A DNA stretch of 64,000 nt from Deltaproteobacteria bacterium (GTDB taxonomy: Bacteria > Desulfobacterota > GWC2-55-46). The stretch spans positions 1-64,000 of the forward strand of contig JACRNL010000006.1 in assembly GCA_016234935.1 (NCBI GenBank). Direction: 5' to 3'. The notes beneath the pieces were generated by a model. The model ran no database searches, was not told where the DNA came from, and saw only the letters and a list, made by a program, of their open reading frames with translations. Both the position numbers and the translations under genes were made by a program. Positions 16,419 to 24,780 of the stretch are shown piece after piece. Positions within the stretch are counted from its first letter, which is position 1; every line of letters starts with the position of its first letter.

Positions 16419-17693
16419 TCAGGCAGGACGCCCGCCCGCCGTGAACACCGCAAAAGGCGCGCGCGCCCCCCGCTCCCCGATAGAGACATTCGAGGACGTG
16501 TTAAAACGTGCGAGGGCAGGCTTTCCGTGCTTTTTGCCGGCCTCTTTCGCGCCGTTTGACGAGACAATATCCAAAAGTCTCTTTCTTGCCGTCTCCACGG
16601 CCAACGCCCCGGCGTCCACGCCGAGCCAGCGCCTTCCCATCTTTTCGGCAACGGCAAGGGCCGTGCCGGAACCGGCAAAGGCGTCAAGGACGATATCTCC
16701 CTCTTTTGAAGACGCGGCAATTATGCGGGAAAGCAGGGCCTCCGGCTTTTGCGTGGGGTAGCCTGTCTTTTCGTTTGACGGCATGTGCATGGCGTCGCCT
16801 ATGTCGTCCCAGACGTCGCCTACGAGCTTATCCTCGACCAGACAGCCGCCGTCTTCACGCAGGAAATATTTTATGCGGATATTGCCGTTTTTAGTGGTGT
16901 GGATGCGCCCTTCCCTTGAAAGCGTCTCGATGCTTTTATCCGTGTAGTCCCCCCTTGGAGAGGTCTTGAACCACCGCCCCTCGGCGTCCTGTCTGAAGCC
17001 TGATGCGCCCTTTTTAACCCTTTTTTCGATGAGCATCCGGTTAAAGACGTGTCTATCCCCCTTTTTATACCAGAGGATGATATCGTGGTTTCTGGAGAAC
17101 TGCCCTGATACGGCCTTCGCGCCCCTGCCGCCGTAGTGCCAGATGATGTCGTTCAGAAAGTTCTCCTCGCCAAATATTTCGTCCATTAACGCCTTTACGT
17201 AGTGCGCCTTTTTCCAGTCAAGGTGCGCGTAAATAGACCCGTCTTCCGCAAGCAGTTCGCGGAGCAGTAAAAGCCTCTTTCTCATGAACTCTATGAAGGC
17301 CGAGCCTGTTATCCTGTCGTCATAGGCCTTCCTGCCGCCCTTTGTCTTAAACCCCAAATTCGTTGAGAACGGCGGGTCTATATAAACAAGCCTCACGCCG
17401 CTTGAGCCGTCAGCGTTCCGTATCTTCCCCTCCACTTTCATATTAAGAAGGGTCTTTAAAACGCCGAGGTTGTCGCCCTCCACGAGCATGTTCTGCCACG
17501 CCCCCTGAAGGGGTTCAACCGCCCGCCCTCCGCAGAGACGCCCGCCATGAACAGGGGACTCCGAAACCAGCCTGAGCCGCGCAGCCTTCGTATGCGCGAT
17601 GACATCCTCCGGCAATGTTTTGCCGGCATACTGTATTTCATATTCCCGTTTCAACAATACCGGCTCTCTCTTTTTCATGCGGGGGACGGTCAT
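16419..17693 (-). CDS. Adenine/cytosine-N4-type DNA methyltransferase, likely frameshifted at the C-terminus
   Basis: A beta-class DNA methyltransferase, with the catalytic motif YIDPPFSTN before the SAM-binding DAFAGSGTALAVAEKMG (near residue 346). YPTQKPEALLSRII is also characteristic. No restriction enzyme is adjacent, so it is an orphan. A family A palindrome is read as AVEPLQGAW near residue 60, just before NMLVEGDNL. The frame closes at 16419 in GRPA, but a second frame beginning in the same GC run continues to a stop at 16289-16291 with plausible protein (GRFTFSMGEICEGALIF and so on). A one-base indel near 16425-16450 probably truncates an originally 465-residue protein, unless it is a sequencing error. 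Confidence 0.85.
   Translation of the reverse strand: MTVPRMKKREPVLLKREYEIQYAGKTLPEDVIAHTKAARLRLVSESPVHGGRLCGGRAVEPLQGAWQNMLVEGDNLGVLKTLLNMKVEGKIRNADGSSGVRLVYIDPPFSTNLGFKTKGGRKAYDDRITGSAFIEFMRKRLLLLRELLAEDGSIYAHLDWKKAHYVKALMDEIFGEENFLNDIIWHYGGRGAKAVSGQFSRNHDIILWYKKGDRHVFNRMLIEKRVKKGASGFRQDAEGRWFKTSPRGDYTDKSIETLSREGRIHTTKNGNIRIKYFLREDGGCLVEDKLVGDVWDDIGDAMHMPSNEKTGYPTQKPEALLSRIIAASSKEGDIVLDAFAGSGTALAVAEKMGRRWLGVDAGALAVETARKRLLDIVSSNGAKEAGKKHGKPALARFNTSSNVSIGERGARAPFAVFTAGGRPA
17501..17520. repeat. Family A palindrome, in frame in the methyltransferase gene
   Basis: The short form, CCCCCTGAAGGGGTTCAACC. On the minus strand it gives A-V-E-P-L-Q-G-A in the same reading phase as in the protease and oxidase genes. 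It lies in the linker before the substrate-binding NMLVEGDNL segment. Confidence 0.8.
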
Positions 17694-17741
17694 ATCCGGT
17701 ATTCTAATCCAAAAAAGCGGATTTTACAAACCCGGTAAAAT

Positions 17742-17769
17742 TTGCTTGATTTATGCACCCCGATATAAT
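17742..17769 (+). promoter_or_regulatory. Sigma-70-type promoter before the ferredoxin gene
   Basis: TTGCTT at 17742-17747, a 16-base spacer and a perfect TATAAT at 17764-17769, in an AT-rich stretch. Transcription would start near 17776, about 35 bases before the ferredoxin ATG. Confidence 0.55.
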
Positions 17770-17809
17770 ATTTTTATATATTGCGTTAAACGACAGGGGG
17801 CTTATTCGC

Positions 17810-18127
17810 ATGAAGCCATACAGACTCCATATCTTCGTATGCCAGGGCAAAAGGTGCGCGGCAAGGGGTTCCGAACAGACCCTTGAGACTCTTAAAGAGC
17901 GCATAAAGAGCGAAGGGATAAAAGACGTGAAGGTCTCAAAGAGCGGATGCCTCAAGGTCTGCAAGGAGACGGACGCCGAAGGAGAGCTCTGCCCGGCCGC
18001 GGTAGTCTACCCGGAAGGCGTTTGGTATCAAAAAGTAACCGCTGACACGGTGGACGCCATCGTGAACGAACACGTCAAGAAGGGCGCAATTGTGGAAAAG
18101 CGCCTTCTTTTTAAGCTGACAAAATGA
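17810..18127 (+). CDS. Thioredoxin-like [2Fe-2S] ferredoxin
   Basis: A 105-residue electron carrier of the Shethna/NuoE-like thioredoxin fold. Likely cluster ligands are C11, C16, C47 and C51 (VCQGKRC and GCLKVC), followed by the family phrase VVYPEGVWYQKV. The ATG at 17810 is chosen because AGGGGG lies upstream and the preceding residues are not family-like. It overlaps the next gene by four bases (ATGA). Its redox partner is unknown; no hydrogenase or Nuo subunit is adjacent. Confidence 0.88.
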   Translation: MKPYRLHIFVCQGKRCAARGSEQTLETLKERIKSEGIKDVKVSKSGCLKVCKETDAEGELCPAAVVYPEGVWYQKVTADTVDAIVNEHVKKGAIVEKRLLFKLTK

Positions 18128-19767
18128 AAAAAATCTCCCTTATAGTCTGTCTTCTTGCCATTATACCGCCTTCATACGCATTTTCAGCCGGGGCGAAGAT
18201 AGCGATACTTCCCTGGAAGGTGAACTCTGCGGAGAACCTCGACTATGTGAAGGATGCCATGCCGGACATGCTCTCATCAAGGGTCGGCGCCGGAGCGTCC
18301 GTCGAGGTGCTGCGCTCCGACGTTGTCAAGGACGCCGCCGAGGCCGAGCGCAAGTCCGGCGAGATAACCGAAGCCGCTGCCGCAAGCATCGGCAGGAAAC
18401 TAAAGGCCGATTACGTCCTCTATGGAAGCCTCACCGTCTTTGGCGCGGCCGCAAGCCTTGACGCCAAATTTTTGAATGTAAAAGACGGCACCGTAACGCC
18501 GTTTTTCGCCAAAGGCGCAGGCATTGATTCCGTGATAGGCATGGCGGACAAGCTCTCCGCCGACCTGCTCTCGGCGCTTTCACCCGCGCCCGCGCAAAAG
18601 CCTGTTTTGACGCCCTCCACTGAAAAAACGCTGCCCTCACCGGAGCTTTTAAAGCCCGCCCAGACCCCGATGGAAGAAAACTCATTCATAATAAAACCAA
18701 AGGACACCGGGTTTCAAAAGGCGCTTTGGATGAGCCAGCGGATGTCCGGAGAATTCATCGCGATGGCCGCGGCGGACATTGATAAAGACGGAACAAAGGA
18801 ATTATTCCTCCTTAAAAACTCAAGCGTGGTCATCGCGCGGCTGACAAACGGCAAACTCGACGTCGTCAATGAACTGGCAAACGACGGCCCGGATCAAAAC
18901 ATCGCCATAACGGCATTTGACGCGGACGGCGACGGCGTGCCTGAAGTCTACGTCTCAGCCCTGCGCAGGGGCCAGCCGTCAGGCTTCGCCATCGAATTCA
19001 AGGATAACGGCTTCAAGGCGACTCAGGCCGGCATCAAATGGGCCATGCGGACGGCGCATGCCGGAAAAGATATCGTGCTCATAGGACAGAAGTTCAGAAA
19101 GAGTGACGGGTTTTACGGCGCCCTCCGCTTATTAAAGAAACAGGGCGCGGAAATAGTAGACGCCGGACCTTTCGAGGCGGTCTCGCCGGGTCTGCCGGGA
19201 AGGCTCAACCTCTACCGCTTTGAGGTCATTCGCGGCGCGAAAGATAATATCCTTGCCGCGCTTGACGACAGGGAATATCTCCGCCTTTACAAAAAGGACG
19301 CGGACGGAAAATGGGAGCAGTTCTACAAAAGCATGGACTTTTACGGCGGCACGCTCGACATGGTAAATACCGGCGATGAAGACCTCCCTGCGCTAGGCGA
19401 CCAGGAATTTTTCACCGTTGCGGGCAGGTTCTTTGTAGACGACCTGAACAATGACGGAAAGCAGGAGCTTGTGATAAAAAGGAACATCCCCGGAGGGCTC
19501 GGACGCTACGCGAAGGTGGCGCGCTCATTCACGAGCGGCGCGATTGTCAACCTTTCGCTTGAAGGCATTGACGACGCGGGCAGCGAAGCAAGCATCCTTT
19601 CCGAGAACTGGCGGACAAAAGAGGTCAGCGGCTACATAGCCGACTTTTTTATTGACGACCTTGCAGGCGACGGACGAAGACAGATGTTCATGCTGATCGT
19701 CGAAGGCACAGGCGCGTTTGCCGGCAACATAAAAAGCTATATACTTTTAAACAAAATGGCCTTATAA
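18124..19767 (+). CDS. Exported TolB/FlgO-like N-domain protein with FG-GAP/VCBS repeats
   Basis: A 547-residue secreted protein. The signal peptide ends near residue 22 (SYAFSAG). Residues 25-155 resemble the TolB N-terminal or FlgO-type fold (KIAILPWKVNSAENLDYVKD, ADYVLYGSLTV). A proline-rich linker follows. From about 215 to the end there are calcium-site-like repeats (DIDKDGTKELFLL, DADGDGVPEVYVS, DLNNDGKQELVIK, DLAGDGRRQMFML), as in FG-GAP/VCBS beta-propellers. It overlaps the ferredoxin gene by four bases, an odd pairing because the products lie in different compartments. The molecular role is unknown; envelope or surface binding is likely. Confidence 0.75.
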   Translation: MKKISLIVCLLAIIPPSYAFSAGAKIAILPWKVNSAENLDYVKDAMPDMLSSRVGAGASVEVLRSDVVKDAAEAERKSGEITEAAAASIGRKLKADYVLYGSLTVFGAAASLDAKFLNVKDGTVTPFFAKGAGIDSVIGMADKLSADLLSALSPAPAQKPVLTPSTEKTLPSPELLKPAQTPMEENSFIIKPKDTGFQKALWMSQRMSGEFIAMAAADIDKDGTKELFLLKNSSVVIARLTNGKLDVVNELANDGPDQNIAITAFDADGDGVPEVYVSALRRGQPSGFAIEFKDNGFKATQAGIKWAMRTAHAGKDIVLIGQKFRKSDGFYGALRLLKKQGAEIVDAGPFEAVSPGLPGRLNLYRFEVIRGAKDNILAALDDREYLRLYKKDADGKWEQFYKSMDFYGGTLDMVNTGDEDLPALGDQEFFTVAGRFFVDDLNNDGKQELVIKRNIPGGLGRYAKVARSFTSGAIVNLSLEGIDDAGSEASILSENWRTKEVSGYIADFFIDDLAGDGRRQMFMLIVEGTGAFAGNIKSYILLNKMAL

Positions 19768-19818
19768 TTATTACCCATCTTAAATGCCCAGCCTTATCCC
19801 TGCCTTACACAAAGACAT

Positions 19819-19894
19819 GGCGGTGTAGCTCAGTTGGCAGAGCAGGGGTCTCATAAGCCCCGCGTCCGTGGTTCGACTCCACGCACCGCCACCA
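19819..19894 (+). tRNA. tRNA-Met (anticodon CAT)
   Basis: A 76-base cloverleaf with CCA encoded. The acceptor arm is GGCGGTG / CACCGCC, the D arm contains TAGCTCAGTTGGCAGAGCA, the anticodon loop is CTCATAA, and the T arm contains GTTCGACTC. The fully paired first acceptor base favours an elongator over an initiator tRNA; a lysidine-modified tRNA-Ile(CAT) cannot be excluded by eye. Confidence 0.95.
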
Positions 19895-19926
19895 GTTACT
19901 TTCTTTTTCGAGAAAAAGAAAGTAAC
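19895..19926 (+). terminator. Perfect inverted repeat directly after tRNA-Met
   Basis: Arms GTTACTTTCTTTTT and AAAAAGAAAGTAAC pair perfectly over 14 bases around a CGAG loop, starting at the base after CCA. It may terminate the tRNA transcript or guide 3' processing. The stem is A/U-rich rather than G/C-rich, so the call is moderate; similar sequences occur as dispersed repeats in other genomes. Confidence 0.5.
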
Positions 19927-20085
19927 CAAAGAAAAAGCATAGTTAGCGCCCGCCATCAGCATGCCTGTAATGCGCCTTTCTGACTCAGCCGCTTCCCAAT
20001 AAGCCTTTGCTCTCCGCAACGGATAAAAATAAAAAAGATTTAAAAACTCCCTCACAACAAGCAGAGATAATATTTTTTGGCAAAC

Positions 20086-21003
20086 CTAATCCCTCGGCAC
20101 CGCCAGCATCTTGTCGAGCGCGGCCTTGGCCTTCAGCCTTATTGCCTCCGGCACGGCAACGACGTTCTTCATTTCTTTTAAACTCTCAAGCACGTCTTCA
20201 AGGGTCGTCAGCTTCATGTTCGGGCAGATGAGGACTTTTGATGCGATGATGAACTTCTTTTCCGGGTTTTCCTTGCGCAGGCGGTAGAGGATGCCCATCT
20301 CCGTGCCGACGATGACGGTCTTTGCAAGGGTCTCGTTTGCGAACTTGTACATGCCGGAGGTCGAGCAGACGTGGTCGGCGAGCCTTACCACGTCCGGGTG
20401 GCACTCCGGATGGCAGACAAAGACAGCTCCGGGGTTGGCCGCTTTTACCTTGCTGACCTCGGCAGCGGTTAATCTTTCGTGCGTGGGGCAGTAGCCGTGC
20501 CACCACTCCATCTTCTTTTTCGCGGTGAGCGAGACGTAATGGGAAAGGTTCTTGTCCGGTATCATGTAGACTCTGTCGGACTTGACGGAATTGACCACGC
20601 GAACGGCGTTGGCGGAGGTGCAGCAGATGTCGCTTAAAGCCTTCACGTCCGCCGTGGTGTTGACGTAGGCCACCACGGGCACGCCGGGCCGTTTGGCCTT
20701 TTCCTTTATTAAATCCTCAGGCGTTATCATGTCGGCCATGGGGCAGCCCGCGTCCATGCGCGGCAGTATGACGGTCTTATCCGGAGAGAGTATCGCGGCG
20801 CTCTCGGCCATGAAGCGCACGCCGCAAAAAACGATTACCTTCGCAATGGAGTCTGCCGCCTCCTGACTGAGGGCAAGAGAGTCGCCCGTGATGTCGGCAA
20901 TCTCCTGTATCTCGTCACGCTGGTAATTATGCGCGAGCATGATGGCGCTGCGCTCTTTCAGCAGCGCGCGTATCTCTTTTTTCAGTTCGTCTTTTTCTTT
21001 CAT
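20086..21003 (-). CDS. nadA: Quinolinate synthase
   Basis: Makes quinolinate from iminoaspartate and dihydroxyacetone phosphate in NAD biosynthesis. It has 305 residues, the short form found without N-terminal extension. The three 4Fe-4S ligands correspond to C87 (DAGCPMADM), C172 (HGYCPTHE) and C260 ([14 protein letters not shown]), with family spacing. The substrate-site phrases [10 protein letters not shown] and HPECHPDV are present. Neither nadB nor nadC is adjacent. It is transcribed away from the following C-rich spacer. Confidence 0.96.
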   Translation of the reverse strand: MKEKDELKKEIRALLKERSAIMLAHNYQRDEIQEIADITGDSLALSQEAADSIAKVIVFCGVRFMAESAAILSPDKTVILPRMDAGCPMADMITPEDLIKEKAKRPGVPVVAYVNTTADVKALSDICCTSANAVRVVNSVKSDRVYMIPDKNLSHYVSLTAKKKMEWWHGYCPTHERLTAAEVSKVKAANPGAVFVCHPECHPDVVRLADHVCSTSGMYKFANETLAKTVIVGTEMGILYRLRKENPEKKFIIASKVLICPNMKLTTLEDVLESLKEMKNVVAVPEAIRLKAKAALDKMLAVPRD

Positions 21004-21276
21004 AACGCCCCCCTTTCCCTCTGCCCGCCCCCCTCGACCCCGGGCAATTAAATGAAGATGACGTTGCCCGCCCTACCCTCTCCCGCATCCCCCACCCTGC
21101 CCTCCCCCGTAAAAGGGGAGGAGAAATGGAAGTGTCCATCGTAGGAGAGGAAAAAAAGATTTAAAAATTACGTAATAGGGCGCTGTCTAACATACAAGGG
21201 CAGGAACGAAAAAAATTCTGCATCTACGATTATATGATAATATATCAATAACAGGAAGTTCCATTTAAAAAAAACC
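21004..21276. other. Divergent spacer with C-rich low-complexity stretch
   Basis: A 273-base region between nadA (minus) and the AMMECR1 gene (plus). Bases 21005-21120 are unusually rich in C runs (CCCCCCTTTCCC, CCGCCCCCC, CCCTCCCCC), and then the composition changes to AT-rich up to the next gene. The C-rich part looks like a degraded repeat. No coding frame or RNA is recognised. Promoters for both genes must lie here. Confidence 0.35.
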
Positions 21277-21819
21277 ATGCCGCTTGCAGACGCTGAAAAA
21301 AAGAGCCTTTTAAATATCGCGCGCCTGGTTGTTGAAACATACGTGCGCGAAAGGCGGATGCCGTCCGTTGAGGTGACGCAGCCAGCCTTAATGGAAGGGC
21401 ACGGCGCGTTCGTGTCGCTTCATAAAAAGTCGGGGCTCAGAGGATGCGTCGGCAAGTTCGACTTTGATACGCCGCTCTACAAGACCGTAGCTGAGATGGC
21501 CGTCAGCGCGGCAACGCAGGACTCGCGCTTCAGTCCTGTAACTCCGAATGAGCTTGGAGACATAACCATCGAAATCTCGGCGCTGACGCCTTTAAAGGAA
21601 GTAAGCGACATGTCGGAAATTATCACCGGCAGGCACGGGATATACATCGTGAAGGGCTTTTACAGGGGGGTGCTCCTCCCGCAGGTCGCGGTTGAGTTAG
21701 GCCTCGGCAGAGAGGAATTTCTTGACCATACCTGCCTGAAAGCCGGCCTTCCTTTGGGTGCATGGAAGAAAGACGCAAAGATTTACACCTTCGAAGCGGA
21801 GATTTTTAAAGAGGAATGA
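21277..21819 (+). CDS. AMMECR1-domain protein (AmmeMemoRadiSam system protein A)
   Basis: A 180-residue single-domain protein of the AMMECR1 family, with the invariant LRGCVG motif near residues 50-55. Later family phrases are SRFSPVTPNEL, HGIYIVKGFYRGVLLPQVA and FLDHTCLKAGLP. In many genomes the family co-occurs with a Memo-like protein and a radical SAM protein; neither partner is adjacent here. The biochemical function is unknown. The ATG at 21277 follows an A-rich stretch without a clear Shine-Dalgarno sequence. Confidence 0.9.
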   Translation: MPLADAEKKSLLNIARLVVETYVRERRMPSVEVTQPALMEGHGAFVSLHKKSGLRGCVGKFDFDTPLYKTVAEMAVSAATQDSRFSPVTPNELGDITIEISALTPLKEVSDMSEIITGRHGIYIVKGFYRGVLLPQVAVELGLGREEFLDHTCLKAGLPLGAWKKDAKIYTFEAEIFKEE

Positions 21820-21821
21820 CG

Positions 21822-21870
21822 GGACGCCGGAGCGTCCTGGGATGCGTTCCCACGCTGGAGCGTGGGAACG
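21822..21870. repeat. Hairpin repeat pair (family E)
   Basis: Two adjacent hairpins follow the AMMECR1 stop: GGACGCCGGAGCGTCC and CGTTCCCACG CTGGAG CGTGGGAACG. A decayed third unit follows. The phrase GGAGCGT...GGAACGATAAA recurs near 30157-30178. These may act as terminators between convergent genes. Confidence 0.6.
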
Positions 21871-21905
21871 ATAAAAGCGTGAGAACGATAAATCTTCTAT
21901 CAGAC

Positions 21906-22292
21906 TTAATCAAGTACCAAAGTATATAAAAGCCTTCCTACGCTTTGAAAAACATCTTTTCCAACAATCCCTTCTAACGTGCCACCTCTAATCGTAATTA
22001 GCTTCATGCTTCTTGAAAAAGCCACAGGACTCAACTTATAAATTATATAAGATCCGTCCTCAGCTTGAAATGAGCCTAAAATATAATCTAATCTTTCTAA
22101 CATGCTGTATATAACACCGATATCATTATTATTTTTTCTCGCGCTTTTTATCACGATATGTTTTCCATTAAGCTCATATTCATTACTACTGCTTCGGCCA
22201 ATTTTTCTTGCTCCTAACCTCGATGCAATCTTCTTGGCATTTTCACGCCCGTATTTGTATGCCTCAGCAACACTTGACTTATCCTGATCCAT
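21906..22292 (-). CDS. AT-rich orphan protein, unknown function
   Basis: A 128-residue soluble protein whose base composition is visibly more AT-rich than both neighbours, which suggests transfer. The start at 22292 (MDQDKSSVAEAYKYG) has CAGGAG nine bases upstream; a longer frame from 22325 lacks this. The sequence has KIASRLGARKIGRSSSNEYE, then GKHIVIKSARKNNND. An E...IVIKSA arrangement recalls the PD-(D/E)xK nuclease fold, but the evidence is thin and no family is assigned. No partner gene is evident. Confidence 0.6.
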   Translation of the reverse strand: MDQDKSSVAEAYKYGRENAKKIASRLGARKIGRSSSNEYELNGKHIVIKSARKNNNDIGVIYSMLERLDYILGSFQAEDGSYIIYKLSPVAFSRSMKLITIRGGTLEGIVGKDVFQSVGRLLYTLVLD

Positions 22293-22368
22293 TTTTTCCA
22301 CTCCTGAAGGAAGAAATAATTTCAAACTATAATATCAATAGGCCGTGCCTTCACACTTCGCAACCTTT

Positions 22369-23565
22369 CTACTCAAGTCTCTTTATCGCCTCGCCTATCC
22401 TTTTCACGCCTTTGTTCACCTGTTCAAGCGAAGTCGCGTAAGACAACCTGACGTATGCGTCATCGCCGAACGGCTCTCCCGGGACTACGGCAACACCGGC
22501 TTCGTCAAGGAGATACGTCGCAAGGTCAACCGAGCCTTTTATCGTCTTTTCCTTAAACTTCTTGCCGTAAACGCCGGAGGTGTTCGCAAATACATAGAAT
22601 GCGCCCTGCGGGGTGATGGCGGTGACGCCTTTTATGGCATTAAGGCCCTTGACCATTGCGTCGCGCCGTTTTTCAAACTCTTTGGCCATCGCGGCAACCG
22701 TGTTCTGCGGGCCGTTTAAGGCCTCAACGGCGGCCCACTGGCTTATTGACGCGGGGTTGGACGTTGACTGGCTCTGGATGCTCGACATGGCCTTTATAAT
22801 CTCTTTTGGCCCTGCGGCGTAGCCTATCCTCCAGCCGGTCATGGAATATGCCTTTGACACGCCGTTCAAAACAACCGTTATCCCTTTAACCTCATACGAA
22901 GCCGACGCTATCGAAGACGACTTGAAGCCGCCATAGGTGAGCTTTTCGTATATCTCGTCGGATATGATAAGGACGTGGTGCTTCAGCGCGACCTCGGCAA
23001 GCCCTTTAAGTTCAGCCGCCGTATATGCAGCGCCGGTCGGATTTGACGGGCTGTTTATCACAACGGCCTTTGTCCTGTCCGTTATGCGCGAGGCAAAATC
23101 CCTGGCGGTCATCTTGAACCCGCTCTTTTCCGTAGTGGCCACGACGACTGGCGTTGCCCCGGCAAGGGAGGCCATCACAGGATACGAAACCCAGTACGGC
23201 GAAGGGATGATTATCTCGTCGCCCGTGTCCAGGACGGCCTGAAAGAGGTTATATATGGAATGCTTGCCGCCGCAGGAGACTATGACCTCGTCCCTTGCAT
23301 AGTCGAGGTTATTGTCTCTTTTCAATTTGGCGATTATCGCGTCTTTAAGCTCGTTTATGCCGCCGACTGCGGTATACTTCGTCTGGCCGTCCTTTATCGC
23401 CTTTATCGCGGCGTTCTTGATATTCTCCGGCGTATCAAAGTCCGGCTCTCCGGCGCCAAAGCCTATGATGTCCTTGCCGGACGCCTTCAGAGCCTTTGCC
23501 TTCGCGGTGATGGCAAGCGTGACGGACTCTTCGAGTCCATGAAGACGGCTTGAAAGTTTAATCAT
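22369..23565 (-). CDS. Pyridoxal-phosphate aspartate/aromatic aminotransferase (class I)
   Basis: A 398-residue fold-type I aminotransferase, probably aspartate aminotransferase or a related prephenate/aspartate type. The cofactor lysine lies in NGVSKAYSMTGWRIGYAAG. Family markers are GFGAGEPDFDTP, SPSNPTGA and ISDEIYEKLTYGG. It starts inside the stop of coaD (ATGA overlap), placing it last in an rsmD-coaD-aminotransferase operon. Exact substrate preference cannot be deduced. Confidence 0.94.
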   Translation of the reverse strand: MIKLSSRLHGLEESVTLAITAKAKALKASGKDIIGFGAGEPDFDTPENIKNAAIKAIKDGQTKYTAVGGINELKDAIIAKLKRDNNLDYARDEVIVSCGGKHSIYNLFQAVLDTGDEIIIPSPYWVSYPVMASLAGATPVVVATTEKSGFKMTARDFASRITDRTKAVVINSPSNPTGAAYTAAELKGLAEVALKHHVLIISDEIYEKLTYGGFKSSSIASASYEVKGITVVLNGVSKAYSMTGWRIGYAAGPKEIIKAMSSIQSQSTSNPASISQWAAVEALNGPQNTVAAMAKEFEKRRDAMVKGLNAIKGVTAITPQGAFYVFANTSGVYGKKFKEKTIKGSVDLATYLLDEAGVAVVPGEPFGDDAYVRLSYATSLEQVNKGVKRIGEAIKRLE

Positions 23566-24080
23566 TCAGATGCTCCGCATTGCTTATTCTTTTTCTGGGC
23601 CCTGTACTTTTCCTTCAACTTCTTTGCCACGGCGGGCGTGACAAAGGCGCTCAAATCCCCTCCGAGGCGGGCTATCTCTTTTATGAACCTTGAGCTTACC
23701 GGCGCGAAGCTCTCCGCGGTCATCATAAAGACGGTTTCTATTTGAGGGGCAAGCTTCCTGTTGATGAGCGCCATCTGGAACTCATACTCAAAGTCCGAGA
23801 TGACGCGCAGGCCGCGAAGGACCGTTGACGCCTTTTTCTTCTTTACGTAATCTATGAGCAGGGAGTCAAAGCTCTCCACCCTGACGTTCTTATAGCCCTT
23901 TATCTCCGAGCGTATGAGGGCAAGCCTTTCCTGCGCGCTGAAAAGCGTGGCCTTTGAGTGGCCGTGCGCGACCGCGATGATAAGCTCATCGAAGAGTTTA
24001 AAACCCCTTTCTATTATATCAAGATGGCCGCGCGTTATGGGGTCGAACGTGCCCGGGTATACGCCGATATGTTTTGACAT
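23562..24080 (-). CDS. coaD: Phosphopantetheine adenylyltransferase
   Basis: Penultimate step of coenzyme A synthesis: transfers AMP from ATP to 4'-phosphopantetheine. It has 172 residues. The nucleotidyltransferase signature is YPGTFDPITRGHLDI; VLRGLRVISDFEYEFQMA and VSSRFIKEIARLGGD are typical. The start at 24080 has AAGGGG six bases upstream; a longer frame overlaps rsmD and is rejected. It lies ten bases after rsmD and overlaps the aminotransferase gene. Confidence 0.95.
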   Translation of the reverse strand: MSKHIGVYPGTFDPITRGHLDIIERGFKLFDELIIAVAHGHSKATLFSAQERLALIRSEIKGYKNVRVESFDSLLIDYVKKKKASTVLRGLRVISDFEYEFQMALINRKLAPQIETVFMMTAESFAPVSSRFIKEIARLGGDLSAFVTPAVAKKLKEKYRAQKKNKQCGASE

Positions 24081-24090
24081 TCCCCTTGTT

Positions 24091-24663
24091 TCACGCGCGG
24101 CTTGCGAAAAAATAGACGAGCGTGTCTCCGTATCTTCGTTCATCAACAAGGGTGAGATTGGCGAGCGTCAGCTCCAGAGGCTTCCTCTTCGAAGTCTCCG
24201 CCACAACCATGCCGCCAGCGCCAAGCAGCCCTTGTTCGTCAATTTCTTTTAACGTTCGAGCCGTAAGGCTGGAATCATAAGGCGGGTCTATGAAAATAAG
24301 GTCAAACCTTTCGCCCTTCATGGAAAGAAGCCGCACGGCATCAAGAACGTCCTTCCTGACAACGCTCGCCCTGCCTGAAAGGCCGCAAAGCTCGATGTTT
24401 TTCTGGATTACCGCCGCGCTCTTTGGATCCTTGTCAACGAAGACCGCCTCTGCCGAGCCGCGGCTTAACGCCTCAATGCCCATGGCCCCGGTTCCGGCAA
24501 AGAGGTCAAGCGTCCTTCTGAAAGTTCCGGAAAAGCCGCTGCCGGCATAATGGAAGAGGATGCTGAAAACTGCCTCCCTGACCTTGTCCGAGGTCGGCCT
24601 TATCGAGAGGCCTTTGAATGACGAAAGCCCTCTGCCCTTGCATGTCCCCCCGACTATCCTCAT
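24091..24663 (-). CDS. rsmD: 16S rRNA (guanine(966)-N2)-methyltransferase
   Basis: Methylates G966 of 16S rRNA. It has 190 residues with the standard start MRIVGGTCKGRGL. The SAM motif is LDLFAGTGAMGIEALSRG and the catalytic motif FIDPPYD. The start at 24663 is chosen by family alignment. Unusually, the ATG sits at the edge of a 19-bp perfect inverted repeat (24662-24680 with 24717-24735), which could sequester the initiation region. It precedes coaD, a common arrangement. Confidence 0.95.
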   Translation of the reverse strand: MRIVGGTCKGRGLSSFKGLSIRPTSDKVREAVFSILFHYAGSGFSGTFRRTLDLFAGTGAMGIEALSRGSAEAVFVDKDPKSAAVIQKNIELCGLSGRASVVRKDVLDAVRLLSMKGERFDLIFIDPPYDSSLTARTLKEIDEQGLLGAGGMVVAETSKRKPLELTLANLTLVDERRYGDTLVYFFASRA

Positions 24664-24735
24664 GCCCAGCACCACTTCCCGGCATAAACCAACGTTACCT
24701 CGCAAGCGTATGACGCGGGAAGTGGTGCTGGGCAT
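24662..24735. repeat. 19-bp inverted repeat over the rsmD start
   Basis: Arms ATGCCCAGCACCACTTCCC and GGGAAGTGGTGCTGGGCAT are perfectly complementary across a 36-base spacer. On the rsmD mRNA the second arm contains the bases just before the AUG plus two bases of it, where the ribosome must bind. It may be a mobile hairpin element or a cis-acting translation control. Confidence 0.75.
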
Positions 24736-24780
24736 GCCGGGCCTTTAACAGCTTTGCGAAGCGATGATGTGCTCTAGCCC

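Noticed and set aside
16289-16720. Minus-strand frame as an independent gene
   Set aside because: Only its last 45 or so codons look protein-like, and they continue the methyltransferase frame after a probable indel; the first part is a shadow.
19780-20055. Minus-strand frame of 91 codons over the tRNA region
   Set aside because: It contains the antisense of tRNA-Met (GGAWSRTTDAGLM), a known artefact, and has no ribosome-binding site.
24091-24735. Longer rsmD start at 24735
   Set aside because: The extra 24 residues are encoded by the inverted repeat and match no family member; MRIVGG at 24663 is the standard start.
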